Notes under the pieces: model-generated | Seen by the model: the letters and a program-made list of their open reading frames with translations, nothing else | The model's database searches: none | Told to the model about the DNA's origin: nothing | NCBI RefSeq assembly: GCF_014203425.1 | Contig: NZ_JACHJC010000001.1 | Coordinates: 1,612,001 to 1,676,000, forward strand | Reading direction: 5' to 3' | Source of the DNA: Micromonospora echinospora | GTDB taxonomy: Bacteria > Actinomycetota > Actinomycetes > Mycobacteriales > Micromonosporaceae | DNA: 64,000 nucleotides | Shown: in pieces, positions 50,464 through 60,559 of the stretch | Layout: each line of letters opens with the position of its first letter | Position numbering within the stretch: the first letter of the stretch is position 1 | Position numbers and translations under genes: made by a program

Positions 50464-50505
50464 GCCGTCCTAGCCCTTCGCCCCTCAGCCCTTCCCGCAC
50501 CCTCC

Positions 50506-50579
50506 CGCGATCTTGCAGTTGCGGCCCCTGTGGTGACCGATTCATGCCGCTATCGGGGGTCGGCAAGTGCAAGATCGCG
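50506..50579. repeat. palindromic intergenic element
   Basis: CGCGATCTTGCA (50506-50517) is exactly inverted at 50568-50579. The 50-nt interior extends the stem imperfectly (TTGC...GCAA, CCCC...GGGG). It has no U-tract and comes after the secA terminator, so it looks like an interspersed palindrome rather than a terminator. From memory, similar GATCTTGCA palindromes recur in Micromonosporaceae intergenic regions. Confidence 0.55.
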
Positions 50580-50637
50580 CAGGCAGGGCCGTGGCGTGGC
50601 GTGCCAGGGCAGGGAGGGCGGGGAGGGCGGATCGCGG

Positions 50638-51354
50638 TCAGAGGACGTCCAGCACCAGGCACAGCCAGGTGCCGCGGCGGCGTTCCAGGCGCAGGGCGAC
50701 GGCCCAGCTCGTGCCTGCGGCGCCGACGAACACGGCGGTCGCCTCGACCGCGCCCGCGCGGGGCTCGCAGACCCGCAGCCGCCGCAGGAGCAGGGCCGGC
50801 CGGGCGGTACGGCGGCGGACCGGAGTCACCCGGCGTGCCGCGCGGGTCAGCTCGGCCGTCACCGGTGCGACGGCCTCGGGCAGGCAGAGCGGCCGGAGCT
50901 GACCGGGCGGCCGGAAGCCGTTGACGATCTCCAGGAAGGTGCGGACGAACCGGTGCGCCGCCCGCGCTCCTTCCGGCGTGGCGGAAGCGAGCGCCGAGGT
51001 GGGAGTGCCGGTGTCGAAAGTGGGATCCCCGCATCCGGGCGTGGCGCGCACCGGCCCGGACGCGCCGGCGGCGGGTGGCGGAGCGGCAAGGCCATCCGGG
51101 GGCGGCGCGAGGGTCGGCAGCCGGTCGAGTGAACTGGACCAGCGCGGCCAGGCCGGAGGCGGATCCGGGGCGCGTCCGGCCGGGCGTGCGGCCGCGCGGG
51201 CGGGGTCACGGCGGCGCGGGTCGGCGAGGTCGAGCGCGAGCTGGCCGAGCGGACTCCAAACCGGGTCCTCGTCGGTGCACGGCGGATCGAGCGGCGGGGC
51301 GGGCCGGAGACGGACCGGCGGGCGGGGTGCGCGGGGACGGCGGGTGTCGACCAT
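50638..51354 (-). CDS. Rv3235-like protein
   Basis: Protein of 238 residues, resembling the actinobacterial Rv3235 family linked to secA. About 1-125 is Pro/Ala/Arg-rich and probably disordered. The C-terminal domain (about 130-238) has AHRFVRTFLEIVNGFRPPGQ, RRLRVCEPRAGAVEATAVF and the ending RRRGTWLCLVLDVL. There is no signal or TM helix. Function is unknown. Its start at 51354 lies just downstream of GGCAAAC direct repeats, so the neighbouring HTH protein may control it. Confidence 0.75.
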   Translation of the reverse strand: MVDTRRPRAPRPPVRLRPAPPLDPPCTDEDPVWSPLGQLALDLADPRRRDPARAAARPAGRAPDPPPAWPRWSSSLDRLPTLAPPPDGLAAPPPAAGASGPVRATPGCGDPTFDTGTPTSALASATPEGARAAHRFVRTFLEIVNGFRPPGQLRPLCLPEAVAPVTAELTRAARRVTPVRRRTARPALLLRRLRVCEPRAGAVEATAVFVGAAGTSWAVALRLERRRGTWLCLVLDVL

Positions 51355-51367
51355 CTCAGATCCTTGC

Positions 51368-51384
51368 GTTTGCCTTCGTTTGCC
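51368..51384 (-). promoter_or_regulatory. GGCAAAC direct repeats before the Rv3235-like gene
   Basis: Read on the minus strand, GGCAAAC occurs at 51384-51378 and 51374-51368, a 10-bp period, about 14 bp before the start at 51354. The same pair occurs upstream of the HTH gene. Confidence 0.55.
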
Positions 51385-51449
51385 TCCGACAGTGCTTCAT
51401 CTTCCCGGACCTGCGTCACCGTCGTCAATGGCCGACGGTCCTCGGGCAG

Positions 51450-51677
51450 TCACTCCTCGTCGCGCTCGCCGAGCGGGTTCCCGCGTACCCACTCCGCCGT
51501 CTCGGCGTACTTCCGCTCGATGTATTCCTCCAGCCGGGAGCGCTCGACCCGCCACTGCCCCCGGCCGCCGATCTTGATCGCCGGCAGCTCGCCGCTTCGG
51601 ACCATGTGGTAGACCTGCGAGTCCGAGACGTTCAGCTCGGCGGCGACGTCGGACAGCAGCAGGAACCTCGACTCCAC
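51450..51677 (-). CDS. excisionase/BldC-type HTH DNA-binding protein
   Basis: Small DNA-binding protein of 75 residues with a MerR-like winged helix-turn-helix: FLLLSDVAAELNVSDSQVYH (HTH), MVRSGELPAIKIGGRGQWRV (wing) and RSRLEEYIERKYAETAEW (C-terminal helix). GTG 51677 has GGGAG 6 nt upstream; the longer frame to 51758 passes through the repeat operator and is unlikely. The compact size resembles BldC, which binds head-to-tail on direct repeats. Two matching repeat arrays flank the gene. It is probably chromosomal and conserved rather than phage-derived. Confidence 0.85.
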   Translation of the reverse strand: MESRFLLLSDVAAELNVSDSQVYHMVRSGELPAIKIGGRGQWRVERSRLEEYIERKYAETAEWVRGNPLGERDEE

Positions 51678-51699
51678 GGTGACTCCCGGGGTTGGCTTC

Positions 51700-51716
51700 G
51701 TTTGCCTCAGTTTGCC
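51700..51716 (-). promoter_or_regulatory. GGCAAAC direct repeats before the HTH gene
   Basis: On the minus strand GGCAAAC occurs at 51716-51710 and 51706-51700, again at 10-bp period, 22 bp before GTG 51677. A degenerate third unit (GCCAACC) follows. This suits autoregulation. Confidence 0.55.
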
Positions 51717-51872
51717 ATCACCGGCTGACGTCGCCCCACGCCCGTTCGCCTGACACACCGGCGGGAGACTTCACCCGCGCGGGTGCCGGGTGTATGACGG
51801 TCCTGGCGTACGGCATGATCGGCGCCCGGAGCCGGCGTCCGCCGGCGGTTGGCCTGAGTGCGGGAGTGACCG

Positions 51873-52382
51873 GTGACCGACGAGCTTGTCCGGGTGTACC
51901 TGCCGGCGACCGTACCCATGCTCGCCCGGCTGCGCGAGGAGGGGCTGACCGTCGAGGCGGCGCACGCGGTCACCCCGGAACTGCGCGAGTGGTACGCCGA
52001 GGGCGACGAGGAGGAACTGGAGTACGTGGCCTTCACCCGGGCCGCCCAGGACGCGCTGTTCCTGCTCCGGAGCGACTCCGCCGCGCCCCGGCGACGGGTT
52101 GTCGTATCGGCCGACCTGCCCGCCCGGGCGGTCGGACGGGTCGGCGGCGAGCTGGGGTCGAGCGTGGTCCGGCCGGCCGGGCCCGTACCGGTGAAGTCGG
52201 TCGCCGCGCTGCACGTGGACGGCGCGGAGGCGGTCGAGGACGTGGCAGCTGCCGTCGAGGTGGTGGCCGAGGCCCAGGCCGGCGACCCCGACGCCCAGTT
52301 CACCGTCGACGGCGCCGAGGACCACGAGCTGGAGTGGTACGACGTGACCGAGCTGGACCTGCTGCTGCGCGAGGCCGGCTGA
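51873..52382 (+). CDS. DUF6912-like conserved actinobacterial protein
   Basis: Cytoplasmic protein of 169 residues with no TM helix or known catalytic motif. The N-terminus [20 protein letters not shown] is followed by [26 protein letters not shown], spread over the first 55 residues, and then an alternating strand/helix region. The C-terminus ends [16 protein letters not shown] 51873. This pattern is found near secA/prfB in many actinobacteria, and I can give no function. Confidence 0.75.
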   Translation: MTDELVRVYLPATVPMLARLREEGLTVEAAHAVTPELREWYAEGDEEELEYVAFTRAAQDALFLLRSDSAAPRRRVVVSADLPARAVGRVGGELGSSVVRPAGPVPVKSVAALHVDGAEAVEDVAAAVEVVAEAQAGDPDAQFTVDGAEDHELEWYDVTELDLLLREAG

Positions 52383-52391
52383 GCCGGCCGC

Positions 52392-53525
52392 TCAGGACGC
52401 CGCCGGCTCGTCCGCCTCGTCCTCGACCGGGCGGGGGCCGAGCGTGCGGCCGAACACGATGAGCGTGGTCAGCGCGCCCACGAAGAGCACCCAGATCCCG
52501 TTGTCCACCCGCGAGGTGCCGAGCGCGGTCTGCGCCACCTCGTCGGCCTCGCTGAGCGCGGCGGCCAGGTCGAGCAGCCCGCGGCCGCCGATCCGGATGA
52601 TCACCTCGGTGAGCAGCAGGAGCAGGCCCGCACCTGCGCCGGCCACCAGGTACGCTGGCCAGCGTAGCGGCGACGCCACGCCGTCACGGCGCTCGGCCCG
52701 GCGGCGGGACCAGGTCAGGTAGAGGTACGCCGCCAGGCCGGCGAGCAGGCCGGCGAGCAGCGATTCGGTACGCGAGACCCACTTCGCGGCGTCGAGCACC
52801 GACTGCTGGGTCTCCCCGGCGCCGAACAGATCGGACAGCGGGTCGCGGACGCGGCTGAACAGCACCACGAAGATCTGCGCGGTGAGCGTCGCGGCGGTGA
52901 TCGCGCCCACCACCCGGGCCTGACGCGCGCCCGCCATCGCGCCGCCGATGATCGCGGCTGCCGCCGTGGTTCCGGCGATCGTGTTCGTGGTGGTGTTGTC
53001 CGCGTACGTCAGGTTGATCGCCACCGCGGCGAGGAGCCCGACCACCAGGCCGGTCCCGACGGCGGCCAGAAAGCGCAGCGTGGCCCGGCCCAGCCGGTTG
53101 GTCGCGGCCAGGGCGACGGTGGCGCCGCTGACCAGCGCCGCGGTGATGACGCCAGGCAGCGCGTACGCGGAGAGGCTGATCGCGGTGACGCCGGCTGCGG
53201 TCGAGTGGATGGCCTCGCGGGTCGACCAGAGCATGGCGGTCAGCCACCCGATCGAGACCAGGGCGAGCACGAGCGCGCCGGGGGCGAACTCCGGCCGCCC
53301 GCTGGTGACGGTGCCCTCGTCGGCATGCGCGGGTCCGGCTGCGTCCTCGCCCGCTGGAGCCTCACCCGACGGAGTCTCGCCCGACGGTGCCTCTCCGGAG
53401 GGTGCCTTGACGGCGGACATCTCGACGGCGGAGGTCTCAACGGGTGCCCCGTCGCCCGTGGTCGGCCCGACGGCCTCGGGTTGATCCGTCTGCGCGGCCG
53501 TGGAGCTGCCGGGCTGGTTGCTCAT
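52392..53525 (-). CDS. multi-spanning membrane protein with repetitive acidic N-terminus
   Basis: Membrane protein of 377 residues. The N-terminal 95 residues are hydrophilic and repetitive (APSGEAPSGETPSGEAPAGE), then about eight TM helices follow (LVLALVSIGWLTAMLWS, VITAALVSGATVALAA, LAAVGTGLVVGLLAAVAI, AAAAIIGGAMAGARQARVVG and others). ATG 53525 has GAAGGGAAG upstream; the frame is open to 53672 but lacks support. I recognise no transporter or enzyme motif. Confidence 0.75.
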   Translation of the reverse strand: MSNQPGSSTAAQTDQPEAVGPTTGDGAPVETSAVEMSAVKAPSGEAPSGETPSGEAPAGEDAAGPAHADEGTVTSGRPEFAPGALVLALVSIGWLTAMLWSTREAIHSTAAGVTAISLSAYALPGVITAALVSGATVALAATNRLGRATLRFLAAVGTGLVVGLLAAVAINLTYADNTTTNTIAGTTAAAAIIGGAMAGARQARVVGAITAATLTAQIFVVLFSRVRDPLSDLFGAGETQQSVLDAAKWVSRTESLLAGLLAGLAAYLYLTWSRRRAERRDGVASPLRWPAYLVAGAGAGLLLLLTEVIIRIGGRGLLDLAAALSEADEVAQTALGTSRVDNGIWVLFVGALTTLIVFGRTLGPRPVEDEADEPAAS

Positions 53526-54108
53526 CGTCTTCCCTTCGACGGTCGCCGGATCTCCCCGCGCCGGGCAGGGCAGGTCACCGGTCATCCAGGGTACGCGGCA
53601 CACCGCCGATCCTCGGGCGGGCCGTATGCCGTCTGCGCCTTGATCGACTGCAGTTCGCCGATGTGGTGGCATCCCGAGGGCTCGGATACCTCCGTTTCCC
53701 CGGGGTGGAGTGGATCAATGGCCGATACCCGCGAGTCGGGGCGTGCCCGCCCTCCTCGGGGGAGGTCGTGTGGCGACTGCGGCTCGGGGAGGTGGTGCCA
53801 TCCGGAGGCTCGGATACCGCCGCCTCCCCGAGGTGGAGTGGATCAACCGGCCTGTGGGTTGCCGACGAATCTTCGAAGAAGAGGGTTTTGGTCCGATGTT
53901 TCGTCGGGATGGGTGGGTTGGGGCCGACGGTCCGGAGATGGCCCGGCCGTCCGGTGTGCCAGGGAGGCGCTTCCGGCGAGGGCTTGTCGTGACAGAATCG
54001 GGCCAGGTCCCGCCGCCGCCCACCCCGCGGCGCCCCGGCGTCCGGCCGCCCGGTCGGTGCCCGCGGGTCCGGTTTCGCCGTCGCCGTCGAGATCGCCAGG
54101 AGCCTGTG
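53526..54108. other. 583-bp noncoding region before pruA
   Basis: No convincing gene is present. The stretch carries the two imperfect direct repeats at 53646-53852 and a lower-GC patch near 53860-53930 (ttcgaagaagagggttttgg). The pruA ribosome-binding site (CAGGAG) is at the right end. Open frames here change reading frame between repeat copies and have no family similarity. Confidence 0.6.
53646..53852. repeat. pair of ~78-bp imperfect direct repeats with internal palindrome
   Basis: Copy A (53646-53722) and copy B (53774-53852) both run from GACTGC to GGAGTGGATCAA and share GGCTCGGATACC. Copy B contains the exact inverted repeat CTCGGGGAGG (53783-53792) and CCTCCCCGAG (53823-53832), with further inner pairing of CCATCCG and CGGATACC. 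Copy A has partly lost the pairing. The layout suggests a mobile palindromic intergenic repeat. Confidence 0.7.
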
Positions 54109-55737
<1,629 letters not shown>

Positions 55738-55747
55738 GTGGCTCCGA

Positions 55748-55779
55748 AAGGGCCCGTCCCGGCCGGGGCGGGCCCTTTT
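55748..55779 (+). terminator. pruA rho-independent terminator
   Basis: AAGGGCCCGTCCC pairs with GGGGCGGGCCCTT around loop GGCC and is followed by TTTT (about 55748-55779). Confidence 0.8.
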
Positions 55780-55871
55780 CCTCATCCGACAGTGCACATC
55801 GGACCAGTCATCGGGTGCCGAAATAGGCAAATCCTGGACGCCAGAGCCGACAAAGTGGCAGCTTAGAGGGC

Positions 55872-56387
55872 ATGGCGGATTCCGGAGTCAACCCGACGGC
55901 AGCAGCTTTGCTCGGCCTGCTGCACGACGGCCCGATGACTGGCGGCCAGTTGATGGCCGCGGCCGAGCGCCGGCTGGCGCCGTACTGGTCGATGACCCGC
56001 AGTCAGGTCTACCGCGAGCTACCGGTCCTGGCCGAGAAGGGTCTGGTGCGTCTCGGCAAGCCCGGGCCGCGCATGAGCCAGCCGTACGCGCTGACAGCGG
56101 CCGGTAAACGGACATTCTCCCGCTGGCTGGCGGAGAATCCCGGCAAGGACACCATCCGTAACCCGATAGCGCTACGGATCGCGTTCGGCGGCCTGCACTC
56201 GTCGAGCCAGCTCAAGAACCTGTACGCCTCGGCGAACGAGTACCACACCGAGGCCCTGGCGGCGGTGCGGGAGCAGGTCAAGAACGCCAAGAAGGAAGGC
56301 GACAGCTACGACGCCAGCGCGTTGGAGTTCGCCGTCGCCTACCACAAGGCGGCCCTGTCCTGGCTCAAGACCGCGCCGGTCGGCTGA
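55872..56387 (+). CDS. PadR family transcriptional regulator
   Basis: Regulator of 171 residues. The PadR winged helix runs from AALLGLLHDGPMTGGQLMAA through YWSMTRSQVYRELPVLAEKG to GPRMSQPYALTAAGKRTF. The C-terminal part (about 85-171) is helical and acts in dimerisation. The ligand and targets are unknown. It is transcribed alone between pruA and prfB, starting at ATG 55872. Confidence 0.88.
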   Translation: MADSGVNPTAAALLGLLHDGPMTGGQLMAAAERRLAPYWSMTRSQVYRELPVLAEKGLVRLGKPGPRMSQPYALTAAGKRTFSRWLAENPGKDTIRNPIALRIAFGGLHSSSQLKNLYASANEYHTEALAAVREQVKNAKKEGDSYDASALEFAVAYHKAALSWLKTAPVG

Positions 56388-56432
56388 CCACCTGCAACAG
56401 GTTGAGGGAACGACGCAGTAGTCTTGTCTGTC

Positions 56433-57554
56433 GTGACCGCTGCCGATTACGCCGAACAGCTCAAGGAACTCGACGCCACGCTGCGCAACATCGAGGCCGT
56501 GCTCGACCTCGACAAGCTGCGCGAGCAGAAGGCACGGCTGGAGCAGGAGGCCTCCGCGCCGGACCTCTGGGACGACCAGGCCAAGGCGCAGCAGGTTACG
56601 TCGCAGCTGTCGTACGTCAACGGCGAGATCTCCAAGCTCGGCGACCTGCGCTCCCGGCTCGACGACGCCGGGGTGCTGCTGGAGCTGGCCCAGGCGGAGG
56701 ACGACCCGGGCGTGCTGACCGAGGTCGAGTCGGAGATCGCCGGGCTGACCAAGGCCATCCAGGAGATGGAGGTCCGCACGCTGCTCTCCGGTGAGTACGA
56801 CTCCCGGGAGGCGCTGGTGGCGATCCGGGCCGGAGCCGGCGGCGTGGACGCCGCGGACTTCGCCGAGATGCTGCTGCGGATGTACCTGCGCTGGGCCGAG
56901 CGGCACGGCTACCCGACCGAGGTCTACGAGACCTCGTACGCCGAGGAGGCGGGCCTGAAGTCGGCCACCTTCACGGTGAAGGTGCCGTACGCCTACGGCA
57001 CGCTCAGCGTGGAGTCCGGCACCCACCGGCTGGTGCGGATCAGCCCGTTCGACAACCAGGGCCGCCGGCAGACCAGCTTCGCCGGGGTCGAGGTGCTGCC
57101 GGTCACCGAGCAGACCGACCACATCGACATCCCGGAGAACGAGGTCCGGGTGGACGTCTACCGGTCGTCCGGGCCGGGTGGGCAGAGCGTCAACACCACC
57201 GACTCGGCGGTGCGGCTGACCCATATCCCCACCGGCATCGTGGTCACCTGCCAGAACGAGAAGTCCCAGCTGCAGAACAAGGCCTCCGCGATGCGGGTGC
57301 TCCAGGCCCGCCTGCTGGAGCGCAAGCGGCAGGAGGAGGAGGAGAAGCTCGCCGGCCTCAAGACCGGCGGCACCAGCTCCTGGGGCGACCAGATGCGGTC
57401 GTACGTCCTGCACCCGTATCAGATGGTGAAGGATCTGCGTACCGAACAGGAGACGGGCAATCCGTCCTCGGTCTTCGACGGTGACCTGGACAGCTTCATC
57501 GAGGCGGGAATCCGCTGGCGGAAGCAGCAGCAGCTCAGCGCTGACAGTGCGTGA
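56433..57554 (+). CDS. prfB: peptide chain release factor 2
   Basis: RF2 of 373 residues terminates translation at UGA and UAA. The codon-recognition SPF tripeptide is in [15 protein letters not shown] and the peptidyl-hydrolysis GGQ motif is at 249-251 in [16 protein letters not shown] chose GTG 56433: TAGTCT (56419-56424) is a good -10 box 8 bp before it and no ribosome-binding site exists, so the mRNA is probably leaderless. An in-frame TTG at 56424 would fall inside the promoter. The programmed UGA frameshift seen in many bacterial prfB genes is absent. Confidence 0.95.
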   Translation: MTAADYAEQLKELDATLRNIEAVLDLDKLREQKARLEQEASAPDLWDDQAKAQQVTSQLSYVNGEISKLGDLRSRLDDAGVLLELAQAEDDPGVLTEVESEIAGLTKAIQEMEVRTLLSGEYDSREALVAIRAGAGGVDAADFAEMLLRMYLRWAERHGYPTEVYETSYAEEAGLKSATFTVKVPYAYGTLSVESGTHRLVRISPFDNQGRRQTSFAGVEVLPVTEQTDHIDIPENEVRVDVYRSSGPGGQSVNTTDSAVRLTHIPTGIVVTCQNEKSQLQNKASAMRVLQARLLERKRQEEEEKLAGLKTGGTSSWGDQMRSYVLHPYQMVKDLRTEQETGNPSSVFDGDLDSFIEAGIRWRKQQQLSADSA

Positions 57555-57636
57555 TCACGGTCGGACTGAGCGCGTCATCGATCTCGGTCTGACCGGGTAA
57601 ATCGACGACGCGCACCGCTTCGGCGGGGCTGGGGGC

Positions 57637-57664
57637 TTGGCTCTGCGGTTACACCGCGTAGACT
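57637..57664 (+). promoter_or_regulatory. ftsE promoter for a leaderless mRNA
   Basis: TTGGCT (57637-57642), a 16-bp spacer and TAGACT (57659-57664) lie 8 bp before GTG 57673. No ribosome-binding site is present, so transcription and translation probably start together. Confidence 0.55.
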
Positions 57665-57672
57665 ACCGACCC

Positions 57673-58353
57673 GTGATTCAGCTTGAGCAAGTGACGAAGA
57701 CGTACCCGAAGGCGTCCCGGCCTTCGCTCGACAACGTGTCCGTCTCGATCGAGAAGGGCGAGTTCGTCTTCTTCATCGGTCCATCCGGCTCCGGCAAGTC
57801 CACCATCATCAAGTTGCTGCTGCACGAGGTCACGCCCAACAAGGGCCGGGTCGTCGTCAACGGCAAGGACGTCACGTCGATGCGTTCCTGGAAGCGACCA
57901 CACTTCCGGCGTTCCATCGGCTGCGTCTTCCAGGACTTCCGCCTGCTGCCGAACCGCACCGCGTACGAGAACGTGGCGTTCGCGCTGGAGGTGATCGGCA
58001 AGACGAAGGCGGTGGCCCGCCGCGTCGTGCCGGAGGTGCTGGAACTGGTCGGTCTCGGTGGCAAGGAGCACCGCTACCCGCACGAGCTCTCCGGTGGTGA
58101 GCAGCAGCGTGTGGCGGTGGCCCGGGCGTTCGTCAACCGGCCGCTGATCCTGCTGGCGGACGAGCCCACCGGAAACCTGGACCCGGACACCTCGATCGAG
58201 ATCATGCGCCTGCTGGACCGGATCAACCGCACCGGCACGACCGTCGTGATGGTCACGCACGACTCCAACATCGTGAACCAGATGCGGCGCCGGGTGATCG
58301 AGATCGAGAGCGGCCGCATCGTGCGCGACCAGGCCCGCGGCGTCTACGGCTGA
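57673..58353 (+). CDS. ftsE: cell division ATP-binding protein FtsE
   Basis: ABC ATPase of 226 residues, partner of FtsX. Walker A is GPSGSGKST (36-44), the signature is [16 protein letters not shown] and Walker [14 protein letters not shown], then [13 protein letters not shown] with the switch His. GTG 57673 ([13 protein letters not shown]) is directly behind a promoter; the frame to 57637 includes that promoter. FtsEX transmits ATP hydrolysis across the membrane to activate peptidoglycan hydrolases such as RipC-type NlpC/P60 enzymes. Confidence 0.96.
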   Translation: MIQLEQVTKTYPKASRPSLDNVSVSIEKGEFVFFIGPSGSGKSTIIKLLLHEVTPNKGRVVVNGKDVTSMRSWKRPHFRRSIGCVFQDFRLLPNRTAYENVAFALEVIGKTKAVARRVVPEVLELVGLGGKEHRYPHELSGGEQQRVAVARAFVNRPLILLADEPTGNLDPDTSIEIMRLLDRINRTGTTVVMVTHDSNIVNQMRRRVIEIESGRIVRDQARGVYG

Positions 58354-58418
58354 GCCGGACGACGTTCCGTAGACCCTGACGACGAACCCTCACGCCGGAG
58401 AGCCGGAGGAATATCCCG

Positions 58419-59294
58419 ATGCGGATGAAGTACGTCCTGTCCGAAGTACTGGTCGGGCTGTGGCGCAACGTCACCATGACCATCGCCATGATCATCACAA
58501 TGGCGGTGTCGCTCTTCATGCTGGGCGGCAGCGGCCTTCTTTACCAGAAGGTCGGCGACATGAAGGACCTCTACTACGAGAACGTCGAGGTCTCGATCTT
58601 CCTGAAGACCGATGCCACCAAGGAACAGGTCGACGCGCTGGGTCAGCAGCTCGACCAGGACCCGCTGGTCAAGGACTCGACGTACGTCAACAAGGACCAG
58701 GCGTACGAGCGCTTCCAGCAGATGTACGCCGACGCCCCGGACCTGGTCAGCGCGGTCAAGCCGGACCAGCTTCCCGAGTCGTACCGGGTCAAGCTCAACG
58801 ATCCCGAGCAGTACAAGGCGATCTACGACAAGTACAAGACCGCCGAGGGCATCGACACGATCGTCGACCAGAGCAAACTGCTCGACAAGGTCTTCGGCGT
58901 GCTCAGCGGCTTCCAGAACGGCGCCCTGGCGATCGCGATCGTGATGGCCGCCGCCGCCCTGCTGCTCGTCGCGAACACCATCCAGGTGGCCGCGTACAGC
59001 AAGCGGCGTGAGGTCGCGGTCATGAAGCTGGTCGGCGCGTCGAACTGGTTCATCCAGGCGCCGTTCGTGCTCGAGGCGGTGGTGGCCGGTCTGTTCGGCT
59101 CCCTCCTTGGCCTGCTCGCGTTGATCGCGGTGAAGGTGCTCGCGGCCGGCAGTTCGATGGCGGCCCTGGAGGGCCTGATCACCCCGATCTCCTGGTCCGA
59201 GATCTTCCTGACCTTCCCGCTGATGGCCGCCGTCGGTGGCGTGGTCAGCGCGGTCACGGCCTGGGTCACGCTCCGCTTCTACCTGCGGGTCTAG
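58419..59294 (+). CDS. ftsX: cell division protein FtsX
   Basis: Membrane partner of FtsE, 291 residues. TM1 is ITMAVSLFMLGGSGLLY; the extracytoplasmic domain (about 50-165) contains FLKTDATKEQVDALGQQL and LPESYRVKLNDPEQY. TM2-4 lie at about 170-290 with the MacB/FtsX-type LVANTIQVAAYSKRREVAVM and KLVGASNWFIQAPFVLEAVV. ATG 58419 follows GGAGGA. Located 65 bp after ftsE, so cotranscribed. Confidence 0.96.
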   Translation: MRMKYVLSEVLVGLWRNVTMTIAMIITMAVSLFMLGGSGLLYQKVGDMKDLYYENVEVSIFLKTDATKEQVDALGQQLDQDPLVKDSTYVNKDQAYERFQQMYADAPDLVSAVKPDQLPESYRVKLNDPEQYKAIYDKYKTAEGIDTIVDQSKLLDKVFGVLSGFQNGALAIAIVMAAAALLLVANTIQVAAYSKRREVAVMKLVGASNWFIQAPFVLEAVVAGLFGSLLGLLALIAVKVLAAGSSMAALEGLITPISWSEIFLTFPLMAAVGGVVSAVTAWVTLRFYLRV

Positions 59295-59315
59295 TCACCC
59301 GTCCGGCTCCGACGA

Positions 59316-59353
59316 GGGCCCTCCCGCACGGAATAAACCGCGCGGGAGGGTCC
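59316..59353 (+). terminator. ftsX terminator hairpin
   Basis: GGGCCCTCCCGC (59316-59327) pairs with GCGGGAGGGTCC (59342-59353) with one mismatch. The loop is AT-richer (acggaataaaccgc) and a short T-rich end follows. Confidence 0.65.
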
Positions 59354-59425
59354 TTGTGGTTCCGGTAGGATGATCTCCGCTCGCCGGCCGGTGGCCGGCG
59401 GCCGATCGGGAGGGAGGTGGCGCCG

Positions 59426-59905
59426 ATGCCACGGGAAAAGGGTCGCAAGGTGGTCGCCTCCAACAAGAAGGCGCGGCACGACTACGCCATCCTCGACACG
59501 TACGAGGCGGGCATGGCGCTGACCGGCACCGAGGTCAAGTCGCTGCGGGCCGGGCGGGCGTCGCTGGTCGACGCGTTCGCCCAGGAGCGTGACGGCGAGA
59601 TCTACCTGCACGCCATGCACATTCCGGAGTACGCCCAGGGCACCTGGACCAACCACGAGCCCCGGCGTACCCGCAAGCTGCTGCTCAACCGGATCGAGAT
59701 CGACCGGCTGCTGGGCAAGCTCAAGGAGAGCGGCCTGACGCTGGTGCCGCTGCAGGTCTACTTCTCCGACGGCTGGGCCAAGGTGGAGATCGGCCTGGCC
59801 CGGGGTAAGAAGTCGTACGACAAGCGCCAGGACCTCGCCAAGCGGGACGCCGACCGGGAGATCGCCCGGGCGGTGGGCCGGCGCGGCAAGGGTATGGCCG
59901 AGTGA
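59426..59905 (+). CDS. smpB: tmRNA-binding protein SmpB
   Basis: SmpB of 159 residues brings tmRNA to stalled ribosomes. Motifs are [71 protein letters not shown] and a basic C-terminal tail ([20 protein letters not shown]). ATG 59426 has GGGAGG 10 nt upstream; GTG 59417 would add three residues. The tmRNA gene follows 103 bp downstream, the usual pairing. Confidence 0.96.
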   Translation: MPREKGRKVVASNKKARHDYAILDTYEAGMALTGTEVKSLRAGRASLVDAFAQERDGEIYLHAMHIPEYAQGTWTNHEPRRTRKLLLNRIEIDRLLGKLKESGLTLVPLQVYFSDGWAKVEIGLARGKKSYDKRQDLAKRDADREIARAVGRRGKGMAE

Positions 59906-60008
59906 TACGTCCGGTTCGTCCGGTTGCCCGGGTCGGGCGGGCCTCGGGATGAATCCGGTTGCGCCAGGCGTTACGCTTGGTGTGCTGCCGACAGGGGCAG
60001 CGCTACGA

Positions 60009-60381
60009 GGGGGTGACTGGTTTCGACTTCGTACGCAGCGACAGGGGAAGCGAGCCGAGGAAGCCGACGTCGTCTCGAGAATCGGTCGTCGGAAACTAAT
60101 AAGCGCCAAGAACGATCGCGCTGACTTCGCTCTCGCCGCCTGAGGCGAGTAGCAAGTCTGTCGGCCTGGGAGCGCCTTCGACCCAGTTAGCCGGCATCAG
60201 CTAGAAGGCTGGCCAATCGGACCCGGTCGCGGGGTCCGTGCGGCGAGATTAATCAGCGACTGGGCCCGTCACACCAACTTGCTCGCGTGAGCGGTGGGGC
60301 CGAGTAGAGGCACAGCGAGCTGCGCTCGGAGAAGCCCTGACAAACCGGCGAAGGACCCGGGTTCGATTCCCGGCACCTCCA
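60009..60381 (+). ncRNA. ssrA: transfer-messenger RNA (tmRNA)
   Basis: The 5' end GGGGGTGACTGGTTTCGAC and the 3' tRNA-like end GGTTCGATTCCCGGCACCTCC are diagnostic. The acceptor stem pairs GGGGGTG (60009-60015) with CACCTCC (60374-60380), discriminator A60381; CCA is not encoded (CTA follows). The resume codon is GCC 60105 and the tag, ending at TGA 60141, reads AKNDRADFALAA, with the degron-like ALAA end. GTTCGATTC gives the T-loop. It rescues stalled ribosomes with the adjacent SmpB. Confidence 0.97.
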
Positions 60382-60390
60382 CTACACGGC

Positions 60391-60426
60391 CTGTGCGCCC
60401 CGGTCCACGAGGACCGGGGCGCACAG
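60391..60426 (+). terminator. ssrA terminator hairpin
   Basis: CTGTGCGCCCCGGTCC (60391-60406) and its reverse complement (60411-60426) form a perfect 16-bp stem with loop ACGA. No U-tract follows. Confidence 0.8.
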
Positions 60427-60559
60427 TCGTCTGAGGCTCCTGCGGCTGCCGGGGCAGTTGTTGCCAATGCGGCAGATGAGGCGTCCTCGACCGCTGGACA
60501 GCGCCGCGAACCGGGTCCACCATCGCCATACGGGTTCGCCCAGCAGCGGGAGGTGCCCC

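Noticed and set aside
51450..51677. Prophage excisionase
   Set aside because: It has the excisionase-type HTH, but no integrase, attachment site or phage gene is nearby, and the setting beside secA is typical of a conserved chromosomal regulator.
53710..54108. N-terminal extension of the P5C dehydrogenase
   Set aside because: The frame passes through direct repeats and lacks similarity; ATG 54109 with CAGGAG gives the normal family length.
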